A stretch of 58,914 bases of DNA, taken from NCBI RefSeq assembly GCF_900111825.1, contig NZ_FOJM01000023.1, forward strand, positions 1 to 58,914. The letters are read 5' to 3'. Both the position numbers and the translations under genes were made by a program. Position 1 is the first letter of the stretch; each line of letters begins with the position of its first letter. The notes under the pieces are model-generated. The model saw only the letters and a list, made by a program, of their open reading frames with translations. It ran no database searches and had not been told where the DNA came from. Positions 41,185-49,446 of the stretch are shown one piece after another. This stretch comes from Pedobacter suwonensis. Lineage in GTDB: Bacteria > Bacteroidota > Bacteroidia > Sphingobacteriales > Sphingobacteriaceae.

Positions 41185-42354
41185 ATGAAGTATTCTTTTG
41201 TTTTTCTTCTTTTTGGATTAGCGATAACACTGGCTTGTAATAACCCTAAAAACGGGAACAACAATAATGCAACCACAGATGGTATAAATGCGACTAAAAA
41301 AGAGCTTCCAAAGAGTTTTTACAAAAGGTTAGAAGGCACTATTGCAGGTAAAAAGGTAGTTATGCATCTGCAAAGAGTTGATGATCATGATGAAGTGAGT
41401 GGCACCTATTATTATGATGGATCATGGCTTAACCTTTCAACTGATACGGTAATCGGCAAAGATAGCATTGTGCTGGCAGAGTATAATTTTTACGAATCGT
41501 ACTTTAATCAGGATTCAAAATCGCCACTTTTAAAATTAAAATGGAATGGAAAGGGTTTTGATGGTATATGGGAAAGTGGTGATAAAACAAAAAAATATCC
41601 GGTAGCTTTAACAGAAAAATATCCGGAAGGCAGTTATCCATTCAGCATCGGAATTTACAGAGACTCCGTTAAAGCATTTGCTGACCGGACAAAATCTCCT
41701 ACTGCCGAAATCAGTTTTCAATATCTTGAAAGCAAGAGCAACGATGAGAATAGCAAATGGCTTGATTCAGAACTTAAAAAAATCTTCGGTCTGGAACAGG
41801 CCGATCGCTTAACCGGTTTCAAAAATCTGGCAACTACCTATTTTAGCGATTATAAAACCGAGGTTGCCGAACAGCAAAAAGATGGCCGGGGAAGTGAATT
41901 TGAGGCCTGGATGAATTATACAGACAATAGTCAGCAAACGGTTAATTACAATGATAATGGTTATGTTGTGGTTGATTTCCTTACCGATACTTACACTGGC
42001 GGTGCACACGGAAATTACAACAGCAGCATGATCTGTTTAGATGTGCAGAACAAAAAGCAATTGGCACTAACTGACATCATAAAGATAGATTCAAATGTTT
42101 TGTCAGGCATTTTAGAACGCAATCTTCGTAAGGAATATAATATCAAAGCAAAAGATGCATTAAGCACCGTTCTTTTTGATGATTTTATTAAACCCAATAA
42201 TAACTTCTATTTCAATGCCAATGGTATTGCCTTTATGTACAATCCATATGAGGTTGCCAGTTATGCACAAGGACAAATTGTAATATTTATTCCTTATTCG
42301 GACGTAAGGACTTATCTGGTGCCAGCCTTTGCAAAGCGAATGGGCGTAAAGTAG
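41185..42354 (+). CDS. DUF3298/DUF4163 (PdaC/RsiV-like) lipoprotein
   Basis: The 389-residue protein has a lipoprotein signal ending at Cys18 (ITLAC). The first half (to ~150) is a beta-rich region with GTIAGKKVVMHLQRVDDHDE and DGIWESGDKTKKYPV. The second half is the DUF4163/DUF3298 unit, with the telling TGGAHGNYN motif, the LTDIIKID segment and an ending PYEVASYAQGQIVIFIPYSD. In PdaC and RsiV this unit accompanies peptidoglycan deacetylation or binds lysozyme. Its position directly behind two CE4 deacetylase genes fits a cell-wall or surface-glycan theme, though the link is inference. Confidence 0.85.
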   Translation: MKYSFVFLLFGLAITLACNNPKNGNNNNATTDGINATKKELPKSFYKRLEGTIAGKKVVMHLQRVDDHDEVSGTYYYDGSWLNLSTDTVIGKDSIVLAEYNFYESYFNQDSKSPLLKLKWNGKGFDGIWESGDKTKKYPVALTEKYPEGSYPFSIGIYRDSVKAFADRTKSPTAEISFQYLESKSNDENSKWLDSELKKIFGLEQADRLTGFKNLATTYFSDYKTEVAEQQKDGRGSEFEAWMNYTDNSQQTVNYNDNGYVVVDFLTDTYTGGAHGNYNSSMICLDVQNKKQLALTDIIKIDSNVLSGILERNLRKEYNIKAKDALSTVLFDDFIKPNNNFYFNANGIAFMYNPYEVASYAQGQIVIFIPYSDVRTYLVPAFAKRMGVK

Positions 42355-42390
42355 TTTGCAAAGTTTAAAGAGGTCGCCATAATAGATTGC

Positions 42391-42505
42391 CGTCATTTCG
42401 AGCGGAGTGCAACGAAGTCGAGAACCCGAAGGCGCAGCGAAGCTAAATCTTTCTATATAGATCTCTCTCCCGAATATTCGGGACTGCGCTCCGGTCGAGA
42501 TGACG
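42391..42505. repeat. REP-like long palindrome
   Basis: The ends GTCATTTCGAGCGGAGTGCA and, on the other strand, GTCATCTCGACCGGAGCGCA are inverted partners, with a CCCGAATATTCGGG palindrome inside. Pieces of the same repeat type occur at about 44750-44800 and 58480-58540. It lies 3' of two convergent genes. Confidence 0.7.
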
Positions 42506-42510
42506 AATTT

Positions 42511-42963
42511 TTACAATATATCCTTCACCAAATATTCCCTGCCATTAAACTTAAAACTATCACCCACAGCTTTTCCGATCAGAAACCTGCCAATGGGCGA
42601 TACCTGAGAAACAGCAAAGAATTTTTGTCCGTCCGTATTCAACTCCCCTGCGCTAATGCTGATATAAAAATTACCTGCCGAGGTGATTACCAAACTACCG
42701 TTTTTAACCAACCGATCTGATGCGACACTTTCAATCTGTTGTAAAGCAATTTTCTGCTGACCGGCTTCATACAATAATTTATTGTCGCGATCCATATCCT
42801 GCTGCATCATTTCTCGTGTAGTTTCGTATTTGTCGCCAGCACTGCTTTTGGTGTCATCATTCGATGCCTGCCTGGCTTGTTGCAGCGAATATTCTATATT
42901 TTCGATCCTGTTTTGGATAAAAGTCAGACAAAGCTGATAAAGTTTAGATTTTAAAGCAGACAT
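42511..42963 (-). CDS. GreA/GreB-like C-terminal domain protein
   Basis: From the ATG at 42963 the protein has 150 residues. An N-terminal helical hairpin (FIQNRIENIEYSLQQARQAS and a DDTKSSAGDKYETTREMM motif) is followed by a small beta domain with GSLVITSAGNFYISIS and SPIGRFLIGKAVGDSF, matching the GreA C-terminal FKBP-like fold. It is shorter in the coiled coil than true GreA, so a role in transcription elongation or stress is plausible but unproven; such proteins are often misannotated as 3-oxoacyl-ACP synthase in Bacteroidota. The frame runs on to 43053 through a heptamer repeat tract, which I exclude. Confidence 0.8.
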   Translation of the reverse strand: MSALKSKLYQLCLTFIQNRIENIEYSLQQARQASNDDTKSSAGDKYETTREMMQQDMDRDNKLLYEAGQQKIALQQIESVASDRLVKNGSLVITSAGNFYISISAGELNTDGQKFFAVSQVSPIGRFLIGKAVGDSFKFNGREYLVKDIL

Positions 42964-42966
42964 AAA

Positions 42967-43030
42967 TGATGTAAAATGGGGAATGGAAATGGAATATGGA
43001 TGATGTAAAATGGTTGATGGGATGGGAATA
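42967..43030. repeat. Short-period repeat (words ending ATGG)
   Basis: Degenerate ~7-bp units such as AAAATGG, GGAATGG, GAATATGG and TTGATGG follow one another, with GATGTAAAATGG occurring twice. The tract begins 4 bp upstream of the GreA-like start codon. Confidence 0.6.
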
Positions 43031-43094
43031 ATGATCAATGGTTCACAGCACAATAGCCATGAACGATCAAATCATTAACCGGACTAATGAACAT

Positions 43095-43145
43095 AGACTA
43101 AGGACTGCAGACTAAGGACTATAGACTAAAGACCAAAGACCAAAA
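43095..43145. repeat. Heptamer repeat GACTAAG
   Basis: Units read GACTAAG, GACTGCA, GACTAAG, GACTATA, GACTAAA, GACCAAA, GACCAAA: seven consecutive 7-bp units. The tract ends exactly at the stop codon of the nitroreductase gene (43146). Confidence 0.8.
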
Positions 43146-43721
43146 CTACCCCTCAATCCACCTCACTTTTTCTTCCATGGGAGTCCGGTTTGGTGTCCAG
43201 GGTTTTTCGTTATGATACCCCATGTAAAATAAGCCGATGCATTTCTCGTTTTCACCCAGATCTAAAAAACTGCCTAAATGATCAATCAAAGGCGGCGAAC
43301 TCCAGTAAGCGCCAACCTTCAAACTCTCTGCGGTTAAAGCCATGTTCTGAACCCCACAGGAAACCGCTGCCAACTCTTCCCACTCGGGTATTTTACCGCT
43401 TAGTTTCATATTAATGGCAATAATACAATCAGCCTGACTCGTTTTTTCAGCAAAACTATCGTACTTTTTCTGTAAAAACTGTTGTGGAGAAACCACCTTT
43501 TTATATAGGTTACCAAGCTCCTCGCCTAGCCTGGCCAGGCCAGCCTTCCTGATCACCACAAAACGCCAGGGCTGGGTTAACTTGTGTGTGGGTGCATAAT
43601 TGGCCGCTTCTAAAACCTGTTTAATGACTTCAACCGGAATTTCTTTTTTGATATAGCTTGCAGGAAAAATACTGCGCCGTTCTTTTATAACTTTTGAGAT
43701 GATATCGTATGTAGTACTCAT
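43146..43721 (-). CDS. Nitroreductase family protein (YdjA-like)
   Basis: This 191-residue protein has the FMN-binding pattern of the nitroreductase superfamily: the N-terminal ERRSIFP motif (R15-R16-S17), NYAPTHKLTQPWRFVVI (41-57), and an EELAAVSCGVQNMALTAES helix followed by GAYWSSPP. The short length and APTHKLTQPW fit the YdjA branch. It should be a cytoplasmic homodimer that reduces nitro compounds or quinones with NAD(P)H. It stands alone; heptamer repeats flank its 3' end, and its stop codon touches one of them. Confidence 0.9.
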   Translation of the reverse strand: MSTTYDIISKVIKERRSIFPASYIKKEIPVEVIKQVLEAANYAPTHKLTQPWRFVVIRKAGLARLGEELGNLYKKVVSPQQFLQKKYDSFAEKTSQADCIIAINMKLSGKIPEWEELAAVSCGVQNMALTAESLKVGAYWSSPPLIDHLGSFLDLGENEKCIGLFYMGYHNEKPWTPNRTPMEEKVRWIEG

Positions 43722-43850
43722 TTGGTAAAAATAGCTAAAAGCTGAAAGATTTTATAAGGCTGAGGGTTGAAGGTGTAAGGTTTAGGGCTAAAATATTGAA
43801 GATTTAACTTTGAATCAACTGAAATTAGTAATGGTTGATTAGTCATTTGT

Positions 43851-43935
43851 TCATTGGTCATTGGTCATTGGTCATTGGTTTATTGTTCATTGGCCATTGG
43901 TCATTGATCATTGGTAATTTGTAATTTGTAATTTG
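43851..43935. repeat. Heptamer repeats TCATTGG and TAATTTG
   Basis: TCATTGG occurs about eight times with small changes (43851-43914), then TAATTTG three times in a row (43915-43935). Both have a strict 7-bp period but different sequence. Confidence 0.85.
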
Positions 43936-43950
43936 TAACAGTAAATTGAT

Positions 43951-44018
43951 AACTGCCAGCTGAAAACTGCCAACTGAAAACTGCCAACTGAAAACCGTCA
44001 ACTGCGAACTGCCAACTG
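43951..44018. repeat. Heptamer repeat AACTGCC / AACTGAA
   Basis: About nine 7-bp units alternate between AACTGCC and AACTGAA. The tract runs into the 3' end of the gene at 43998, coding its last residues and stop. Confidence 0.85.
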
Positions 44019-44558
44019 TTTCCTGATCTGTTTAACCTTTGCAAAGAAGCCGATACTCTCTTTGTCTACCAAAAAATCCATGGTCTGCAACAATTCCTCC
44101 TTAATCCAGTTGTGTTTTACATTTAGATTAGCCAAAATGTTTAAACAATGAGATTTAACAGCAACGGGAATCTGATCATCAATTAACCAGGCAAAAACAA
44201 CCTCCACCAAATGGTCAGTATCATAATCGTCAATAATTTTTTTGATGGCTATTGAAGCGTTTCTTTTGGTCATAAGGGCTAAAATCTTAACGTAATGCCT
44301 TAACGCCGATAAGTTGTTCTGTTTCGGAAATTGCTCCAGGAAATAGAGCGCATGAGGTAAAAACTTTTGTTGATGGTTAACAAATACATTCTCCAAAATC
44401 CAGGCCGCCCGAAACCCGATCTGCTGATCATGATAAAAACTGAGATCGATGAGGTCTTTTACCGAAAAGCCATCAGTTGAAGCGATGGCCGCTAATTTTT
44501 CTACTTTACTTTTTTGAAGGGTGGTTTTTATGGTTTCGAGTAAGGTTTGATCTAGCAT
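43998..44558 (-). CDS. HEAT-repeat-like conserved protein
   Basis: This 186-residue protein is all helical, with repeated ~38-residue helix pairs (VKDLIDLSFYHDQQIGFRAA, LRHYVKILALMTKRNASIAI, HLVEVVFAWLIDDQIPVAVK, HCLNILANLNVKHNWIKEEL), consistent with HEAT-like solenoid repeats. There is no signal peptide. HEAT proteins of this size usually act as protein- or nucleic-acid-binding scaffolds. Its last six residues (QLAVRS) and stop codon are encoded inside the AACTGCC heptamer tract, so the natural C-terminus was probably rewritten by the repeat. Confidence 0.75.
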   Translation of the reverse strand: MLDQTLLETIKTTLQKSKVEKLAAIASTDGFSVKDLIDLSFYHDQQIGFRAAWILENVFVNHQQKFLPHALYFLEQFPKQNNLSALRHYVKILALMTKRNASIAIKKIIDDYDTDHLVEVVFAWLIDDQIPVAVKSHCLNILANLNVKHNWIKEELLQTMDFLVDKESIGFFAKVKQIRKQLAVRS

Positions 44559-44639
44559 GAGGCTAAAATAAATATTTTAGGATAAAGTACATTCATATAA
44601 GTCGGCATGATACTGTATCATAAATTGTATTTTAATCAA

Positions 44640-44830
44640 ATTTGTCTCTTTGAGCTTAGCCTGTGCTGAGCTGGACGAAGTATCGAAACGCCTTAAAGAG
44701 ATTCAAAGCAGATCCTTCAACAAGCTACCATTGACAGACTCCCCTAAAAAAATCGTCATCTCGACTGTAGCGAAGCGAAATGGAGAGATCTTTTCAACCG
44801 AATTATTAAAACTTGGTTTAAAAGATTTCT
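44640..44830. repeat. REP-like dispersed repeats
   Basis: This holds two common intergenic repeat types: GAGCTTAGCCTGTGCTGAGC with CGAAGTATCGAAACGC (44650-44692), and ATCGTCATCTCGACTGTAGC with GGAGAGATC (44750-44800). A long plus-strand frame through it (44650-44994) is a by-product of the repeats, not a gene. Confidence 0.65.
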
Positions 44831-45104
44831 TCCAGCCTTTACGATCAGGTCTGCCCGTACATGCGGAGACTGCGGTGAAAATGATGATACTTCGATACCA
44901 CTCAATTTCTTTAACATCTGTCCATTTATATGGATTTTTATACAATAAATTACCCCTTAGGAATTACAATAATTTATCAGAAGACCTTATTTAATATATA
45001 AATGCTGCGTTCATTAAGATTAGCTTCGCTGAACACCTCGTGGTTCCCGCATGCGCAAGAATGACATATTCCCCACTTTAAAACAGCTTATTAAAAATAA
45101 TAAT
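44831..45104. other. Gene-free stretch
   Basis: No gene is visible. The words ACACCTCGTGGTTCCCGCATG near 45035 resemble a fragment at 14350. Confidence 0.35.
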
Positions 45105-45788
45105 TTAATGTTCCGGAACAAAAGTTTTATTCCCGAAAATATCGGTTTTAAAAACACCTACTTTTTTACCATTAACATCTTCTATAACCGTATTGCCGAA
45201 TACATCTGCTTTGTATTTTGCCAACACATTTCCATGCTCGTCCTCAACAATGGTTTCTCCAAATAAATTCTTTTTCTGCTTTCCTATGGTTTTACCATTA
45301 CCGTCTTCTATTATCATGTTCCCTGAGATATCAGTTTTATATACATTTATCTTCTCACCATGTTCATCTTCAATAATGGTATTACCAAAAATATCATTTT
45401 TTTCCCTGATCTTAACTTCTGTTTTCCCATCGCCCGGCACTAAACCATTTAATGGTTTTGGCACCAATCTCTCACCGATTTCAGTTTCCAAAATGGTATT
45501 GCCCGAAAAATCTTTCTTTTGTTTAGCCACGGTTTTCCCACCTTCATTTTCCAATACCGTATTGCCAAAGAAATCTTTTTTTTCCTTTGCAATGGTTTTA
45601 CCATCTTTATCCACTATAATGGTATTGCCGAAAAAGTCTTTCTTCTGCTTACCTATGGTATGATCCCGCTCATCAACAAGTGTTGTATCTCCATAAAAGT
45701 CTACTTTATATTTATACCGGGAATTTTGGCCATAAGCCATGACGGACATGCTAGACATCATTATGCCTAATAGGGTTAACTTATTCAT
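45105..45788 (-). CDS. Exported protein with 21-residue tandem repeats
   Basis: This 227-residue protein has a signal peptide (to ~20, AYGQ) and about eight copies of a 21-residue unit, consensus DFFGNTIIxDxDGKTIAK plus KxK. One longer spacer (LVPKPLNGLVPGDGKTEVKI) interrupts the array in the middle. Each unit is a beta-hairpin (FGNTIIED turn HGEK), so the chain should form an elongated beta-solenoid or fibre. I do not recognise a family. The protein at 25612 has a 22-residue unit of the same grammar (aromatic pair, N-S/T, acidic turn with DGK), so both may belong to one class. It is monocistronic. Confidence 0.78.
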   Translation of the reverse strand: MNKLTLLGIMMSSMSVMAYGQNSRYKYKVDFYGDTTLVDERDHTIGKQKKDFFGNTIIVDKDGKTIAKEKKDFFGNTVLENEGGKTVAKQKKDFSGNTILETEIGERLVPKPLNGLVPGDGKTEVKIREKNDIFGNTIIEDEHGEKINVYKTDISGNMIIEDGNGKTIGKQKKNLFGETIVEDEHGNVLAKYKADVFGNTVIEDVNGKKVGVFKTDIFGNKTFVPEH

Positions 45789-45904
45789 ATTGACTTCATT
45801 TTGTGTGTATTGCTAAAATACTAAAATTAGCGCAAGAAAGACCGAACAAACATATATAATCTTCTCAATTGGAGGCTTTGCGATTTAAGCCATTGGCCAA
45901 AAGC

Positions 45905-46029
45905 TTCTACCCCTTTGTAAAATAAACCCGGTAGCAGCGAACACGGAGTGCAACGCAGTAAAGCGGATAACGGGACTGCTTCTGGCTACAAAGAACAGAA
46001 CCCTTCGTTTCCTAAAAACAACATTCAAA
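45905..46029. repeat. Dispersed repeat fragment
   Basis: The words AGCGGATAACGGGACTGCT and TTTCCTAAAAACAACA recur in the same order, with changes, near 36330-36400 and 15090-15140, marking another copy of a dispersed non-coding repeat. Confidence 0.45.
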
Positions 46030-46085
46030 CCTTTAACTTTTCAACATTACAACATTCAACTTTACAACATTCGAACTTTACAACA
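46030..46085. repeat. 7/8-bp repeat CAACATT / CAACTTT
   Basis: Units CAACATT, ACAACATT, CAACTTT, ACAACATT, CGAACTTT follow one another. The tract ends about 60 bp before the ABC-F start codon. Confidence 0.7.
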
Positions 46086-46146
46086 AGCAAATGCCTTCCT
46101 ACCCTCAACCTTTTTGCGTATCTTTGCGGCTTATTTCAATTATAGC

Positions 46147-47769
46147 ATGATTTCAGTTTCTAATTTATCGTTACGGTACGGCAAACGCACATTATTTGAA
46201 GATGTTAACCTCAAATTTACCCAGGGCAACTGCTATGGCGTAATTGGGGCTAACGGTGCAGGTAAATCTACTTTCCTTAAAATTTTATCAGGAGAAGTGA
46301 GTCAAACCTCTGGTAGCGTAGCTTTTACCCCAGGCGAAAGAATGGCGGTTTTAAAACAAAATCACTACGAATTTGATGAGTTTTCGGTATTGGAAACCGT
46401 AATGATCGGTCATAAAGAACTTTATGCCATCATGAAAGAGAAAGATGCCATTTATATGAAAGAAGATTTTTCTGAAAAGGATGGCGAACGCGCCGGAGAG
46501 CTTGAAAATCTTTTTGCAGAAATGGATGGCTGGAACATGGAAAGCAACGCAGCAACCATGTTAAGCAATTTGGGCATTACCGAAGATAATCACTATAAAT
46601 TGCTAAAGGAGCTGGATAACACACAAAAAGTAAGGGTGTTATTGGCACAGGCCCTGTTTGGTAATCCGGATATTTTGTTACTGGATGAGCCAACCAACGA
46701 TTTGGACATCGAAACCATTGCCTGGTTGGAAAACTTCCTGGCAGATTACCAGAATATTGTATTGGTGGTATCGCACGACAGGCACTTTTTAGATGCGGTT
46801 TGTACGCACATTGTAGATATCGACTTTGCTAAGATGAGTATCTATACCGGTAACTATACTTTCTGGTACGAATCAAGTCAGCTGGCCCTAAAACAGCGCA
46901 GCGACCAGAACAAGAAAATGGAAGATAAGGTGAAGGAACTTCAGGAATTTATCCGCAGGTTCAGTGCCAACGCTTCTAAATCTAAACAGGCTACTTCCCG
47001 TAAGAAAGCTTTAGATAAGATTGATATCACCGAAATCAAAGCCTCGAGCAGAAAATATCCGGCCATTATATTCAACAATACCGGTCGTGAGGCTGGCGAC
47101 CAGATTTTACAGGTAGAAAACCTTGGTAAAAGCGGAAATGACGGGATATTGTTCGATAAAGTTACCTTTATGGTAAACAAGGGCGATAAAATTGCTATTT
47201 TATCTCAAAACAGTTTAGCTACCGCCGCATTTTACGATGTTTTGACGGGTAGAGATACCGATCATAAAGGTGAATTTAAATGGGGCGTTACCATTAGCAC
47301 TGCAGATATCCCAAATGATAATACTGAATATTTTGCTGGTAAAGACGAAAACCTGGTAGACTGGTTGCGTGAGTATTCCGGTACGGATGCAGATGAGCAA
47401 TTTGTTCGCAGCTTTTTAGGCCGTATGTTATTCTCGGGCGAGGAAGTATTGAAAAACGTTAAAGTATTATCAGGAGGTGAGAAAATGCGTTGTATGTTTT
47501 CGAGAATGATGTTGCAACAGGCCAACTTACTGATGTTTGATGAGCCGACCAACCACCTGGATTTAGAATCGATTGAGGCCTTAAACAATGGTATGAAAGA
47601 TTTTAAGGGAACCATATTATTTACCTCACGAGATCACCAGTTGACAGAAACTGTTGCCAACAGGATCATCGAAATTACACCAAAAGGTACTATTGATAAG
47701 TTAATGACTTACGATGAATACATTAACAATGCGGACGTTGCGAAACTCCGCGAAGAAATGTACTCGTAA
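46147..47769 (+). CDS. ABC-F family ATPase (YbiT-like)
   Basis: From the ATG at 46147 the protein has 540 residues: two ABC domains joined by a ~80-residue charged linker, no membrane segment, as in ABC-F translation factors. Domain 1 has Walker A GANGAGKST (34-42), Walker B LLLDEPTNDLD and the switch SHDR, but its signature is KELDNTQK instead of LSGGQ. Domain 2 has the reverse: a good LSGGEK signature and DEPTNHLD, but a ruined Walker A (LSQNSLATAAF, no Lys) and SRDH for SHDR. So one complete ATP site is expected. The upstream frame to 46114 is rejected. ABC-F proteins act at the ribosomal E site. Confidence 0.92.
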   Translation: MISVSNLSLRYGKRTLFEDVNLKFTQGNCYGVIGANGAGKSTFLKILSGEVSQTSGSVAFTPGERMAVLKQNHYEFDEFSVLETVMIGHKELYAIMKEKDAIYMKEDFSEKDGERAGELENLFAEMDGWNMESNAATMLSNLGITEDNHYKLLKELDNTQKVRVLLAQALFGNPDILLLDEPTNDLDIETIAWLENFLADYQNIVLVVSHDRHFLDAVCTHIVDIDFAKMSIYTGNYTFWYESSQLALKQRSDQNKKMEDKVKELQEFIRRFSANASKSKQATSRKKALDKIDITEIKASSRKYPAIIFNNTGREAGDQILQVENLGKSGNDGILFDKVTFMVNKGDKIAILSQNSLATAAFYDVLTGRDTDHKGEFKWGVTISTADIPNDNTEYFAGKDENLVDWLREYSGTDADEQFVRSFLGRMLFSGEEVLKNVKVLSGGEKMRCMFSRMMLQQANLLMFDEPTNHLDLESIEALNNGMKDFKGTILFTSRDHQLTETVANRIIEITPKGTIDKLMTYDEYINNADVAKLREEMYS

Positions 47770-47776
47770 ATAAAAC

Positions 47777-47813
47777 GAAAAAGAGTTTTGAAATGATATC
47801 AAAACTCTTTTTC
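47777..47813 (+). terminator. ABC-F gene terminator
   Basis: GAAAAAGAGTTTTGA (47777-47791) pairs perfectly with TCAAAACTCTTTTTC (47799-47813); the stem itself provides the U-rich end. Confidence 0.85.
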
Positions 47814-47834
47814 TTTATATAACCAATTTAAATT

Positions 47835-48491
47835 ATGAAAACGCTTCTCTCCGTCCTTCTCTATTTCATTTCTTTTACTGTTGTAGCCCAAAAAACAGAC
47901 TCTACACACACGCATTACCGCTATGTACGCGGAGGTTTTATTGAGCATTCTACCGAGTTAAAATCACAAAGGGGAATCAAGAATGGCATAGCGACCATAC
48001 TTGCAGGTAAAAAGAAGTTTGCCACAGGCATGTATAAAAATAATGAACGAATAGGTCGCTGGCATTTTTTTTGTCCGTTAGACACACTTCAACAGATATA
48101 TAATTATTCAACTAAAAAGTTAGAATACAACGCACCAATTAAAGAGGTAACATACGAAATCGATTCGCTAAAAGATGGCGATAAAGTTACTTATCCGGCA
48201 AAAATTGGTGGGTATTTATATGGAATATACTTTCTAACAAAGCGCTTTCGTATTCCAAATGACTTAAAATATATTAGGGGATCTCACCAATTAAACTACA
48301 TCTTTACTGTTAGCGATAGCGGTCAGCTACTTAATTATGAAGTAAAGATTATTTCTCCATCCTTCAACAAAACTGAAATTATTAACCTTGCTAAGTTTCA
48401 TCCCGATGATCTTGCTTTCGTGCCTGCCAAAGTGAATGGTAGAGCGGTAAAAAGCAAATTAATTGTTAACGGTGATGTAACCGTCGATTAA
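47835..48491 (+). CDS. Exported protein, MORN-like with TonB-C-like end
   Basis: The 218-residue protein has a signal peptide (to ~18, VVAQ). The middle has the YwqK/MORN-variant pattern KKKFATGMYKNNERIGRWHF. The last ~100 residues (LNYIFTVSDSGQLLNYEVKI, FHPDDLAFVPAKVNGRAVKS, KLIVNGDVTV) look like the TonB C-terminal-type module common in small Bacteroidota periplasmic proteins. The role is unknown. It follows the ABC-F gene after a terminator, so it likely has its own promoter. Confidence 0.72.
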   Translation: MKTLLSVLLYFISFTVVAQKTDSTHTHYRYVRGGFIEHSTELKSQRGIKNGIATILAGKKKFATGMYKNNERIGRWHFFCPLDTLQQIYNYSTKKLEYNAPIKEVTYEIDSLKDGDKVTYPAKIGGYLYGIYFLTKRFRIPNDLKYIRGSHQLNYIFTVSDSGQLLNYEVKIISPSFNKTEIINLAKFHPDDLAFVPAKVNGRAVKSKLIVNGDVTVD

Positions 48492-48629
48492 GTCAAAATT
48501 CTTTCGCAAACCCAATATTTATAAAAAAATAATTTTAACTGTAGCGTTTTCATTCCCTTAATCGTTTTACAAGAAAAAGCGTTAATGGCCATTAACCAAT
48601 TTTGTTCAGAAATTGATTTAAACATTAAA

Positions 48630-49325
48630 ATGAAAACGGATTTAAAAAATTTTAGCACTGCTACAAAAATTATACTCTCTCTCCTTGCGATTACTTTAAC
48701 GATAACAGCCTGCAAGAAGGATTTTAACAACGATCCGATAGAAGCTGCCGGTATTGGCTTTGTGCATGCATCGCCGGGAACGGGTGCACTTGATTTTATT
48801 TTGGATAACCAAAAAATAAACAGCTTTACTTATACAAAAGATCTTGGTTACTATGCGGCTTATCCAGGCATCAGGTTAGTGGGGGTTGCCAAAAAGGATA
48901 CCTTAAAATATTTAACTACCGCGAATGCAACCTTAAAATCGGGATCATTTTATTCGGTCTTCGTAGTGGATACTTTAAAATCAACCAAACTTTTAATCCT
49001 TGAGGATGATTTGAAAGCACCTGAAACCGATAAGGCCAAAGTTCGTTTTGTAAACTTAAGCCCTGGGTCTGCGCCATTTGATTTAGCCATTGCCGGTACA
49101 GATGCACCATTGTTTACGGCAAAAGCATTTAAAGAGTTTACCACTTTTAGCAACATTGCACCTAATGACAGTTATACTTTTCAATTGAAACAAGGTGGAG
49201 CGGTTAAAGTTAGCTTGCCGGCGGTTAAAATCGAAAAAGGTAAAATTTATACCATATGGGCTAAAGGCTTATCGAGCAAAACTGATAGCACGGGCGTTGG
49301 CTTATCAGTGATGACAAACAAATAA
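48630..49325 (+). CDS. DUF4397 domain lipoprotein
   Basis: From the ATG at 48630 the protein has 231 residues. A lipoprotein signal ends at a Cys in TITACKKD. The body is DUF4397: GFVHASPGTGALDFILDN, then VRFVNLSPGSAPFDLAIAGT and FSNIAPNDSYTFQLKQGG, i.e. two copies of a beta-sandwich half. DUF4397 proteins are surface or periplasmic domains of unknown role, abundant in Bacteroidota. The upstream ATG at 48585 adds a stretch that does not fit a signal peptide and is rejected. A clear terminator hairpin follows. Confidence 0.85.
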   Translation: MKTDLKNFSTATKIILSLLAITLTITACKKDFNNDPIEAAGIGFVHASPGTGALDFILDNQKINSFTYTKDLGYYAAYPGIRLVGVAKKDTLKYLTTANATLKSGSFYSVFVVDTLKSTKLLILEDDLKAPETDKAKVRFVNLSPGSAPFDLAIAGTDAPLFTAKAFKEFTTFSNIAPNDSYTFQLKQGGAVKVSLPAVKIEKGKIYTIWAKGLSSKTDSTGVGLSVMTNK

Positions 49326-49357
49326 AAATATTCACTCTACCTGTGAAAACGAAAATG

Positions 49358-49388
49358 AACACCACTCAAAAATTGGGTGGTGTTATTT
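49358..49388 (+). terminator. Terminator of the DUF4397 gene
   Basis: AACACCAC (49358-49365) pairs with GTGGTGTT (49377-49384), followed by ATTTTC. Confidence 0.75.
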
Positions 49389-49446
49389 TCTTAAATTTGC
49401 CATCAGTTAACCATGATAAACCTTTTATAAATAGTCCCTTACAACG

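Noticed and set aside
44650..44994. A 114-codon plus-strand reading frame (contains CAELDEVSKR)
   Set aside because: It is the translation of two common REP-like repeats followed by AT-rich DNA; no family pattern, no promoter, and the opposite strand is equally open.
45193..45663. A 156-codon plus-strand frame with repeated residues
   Set aside because: It is the antisense image of the tandem repeats in the exported protein gene at 45105.
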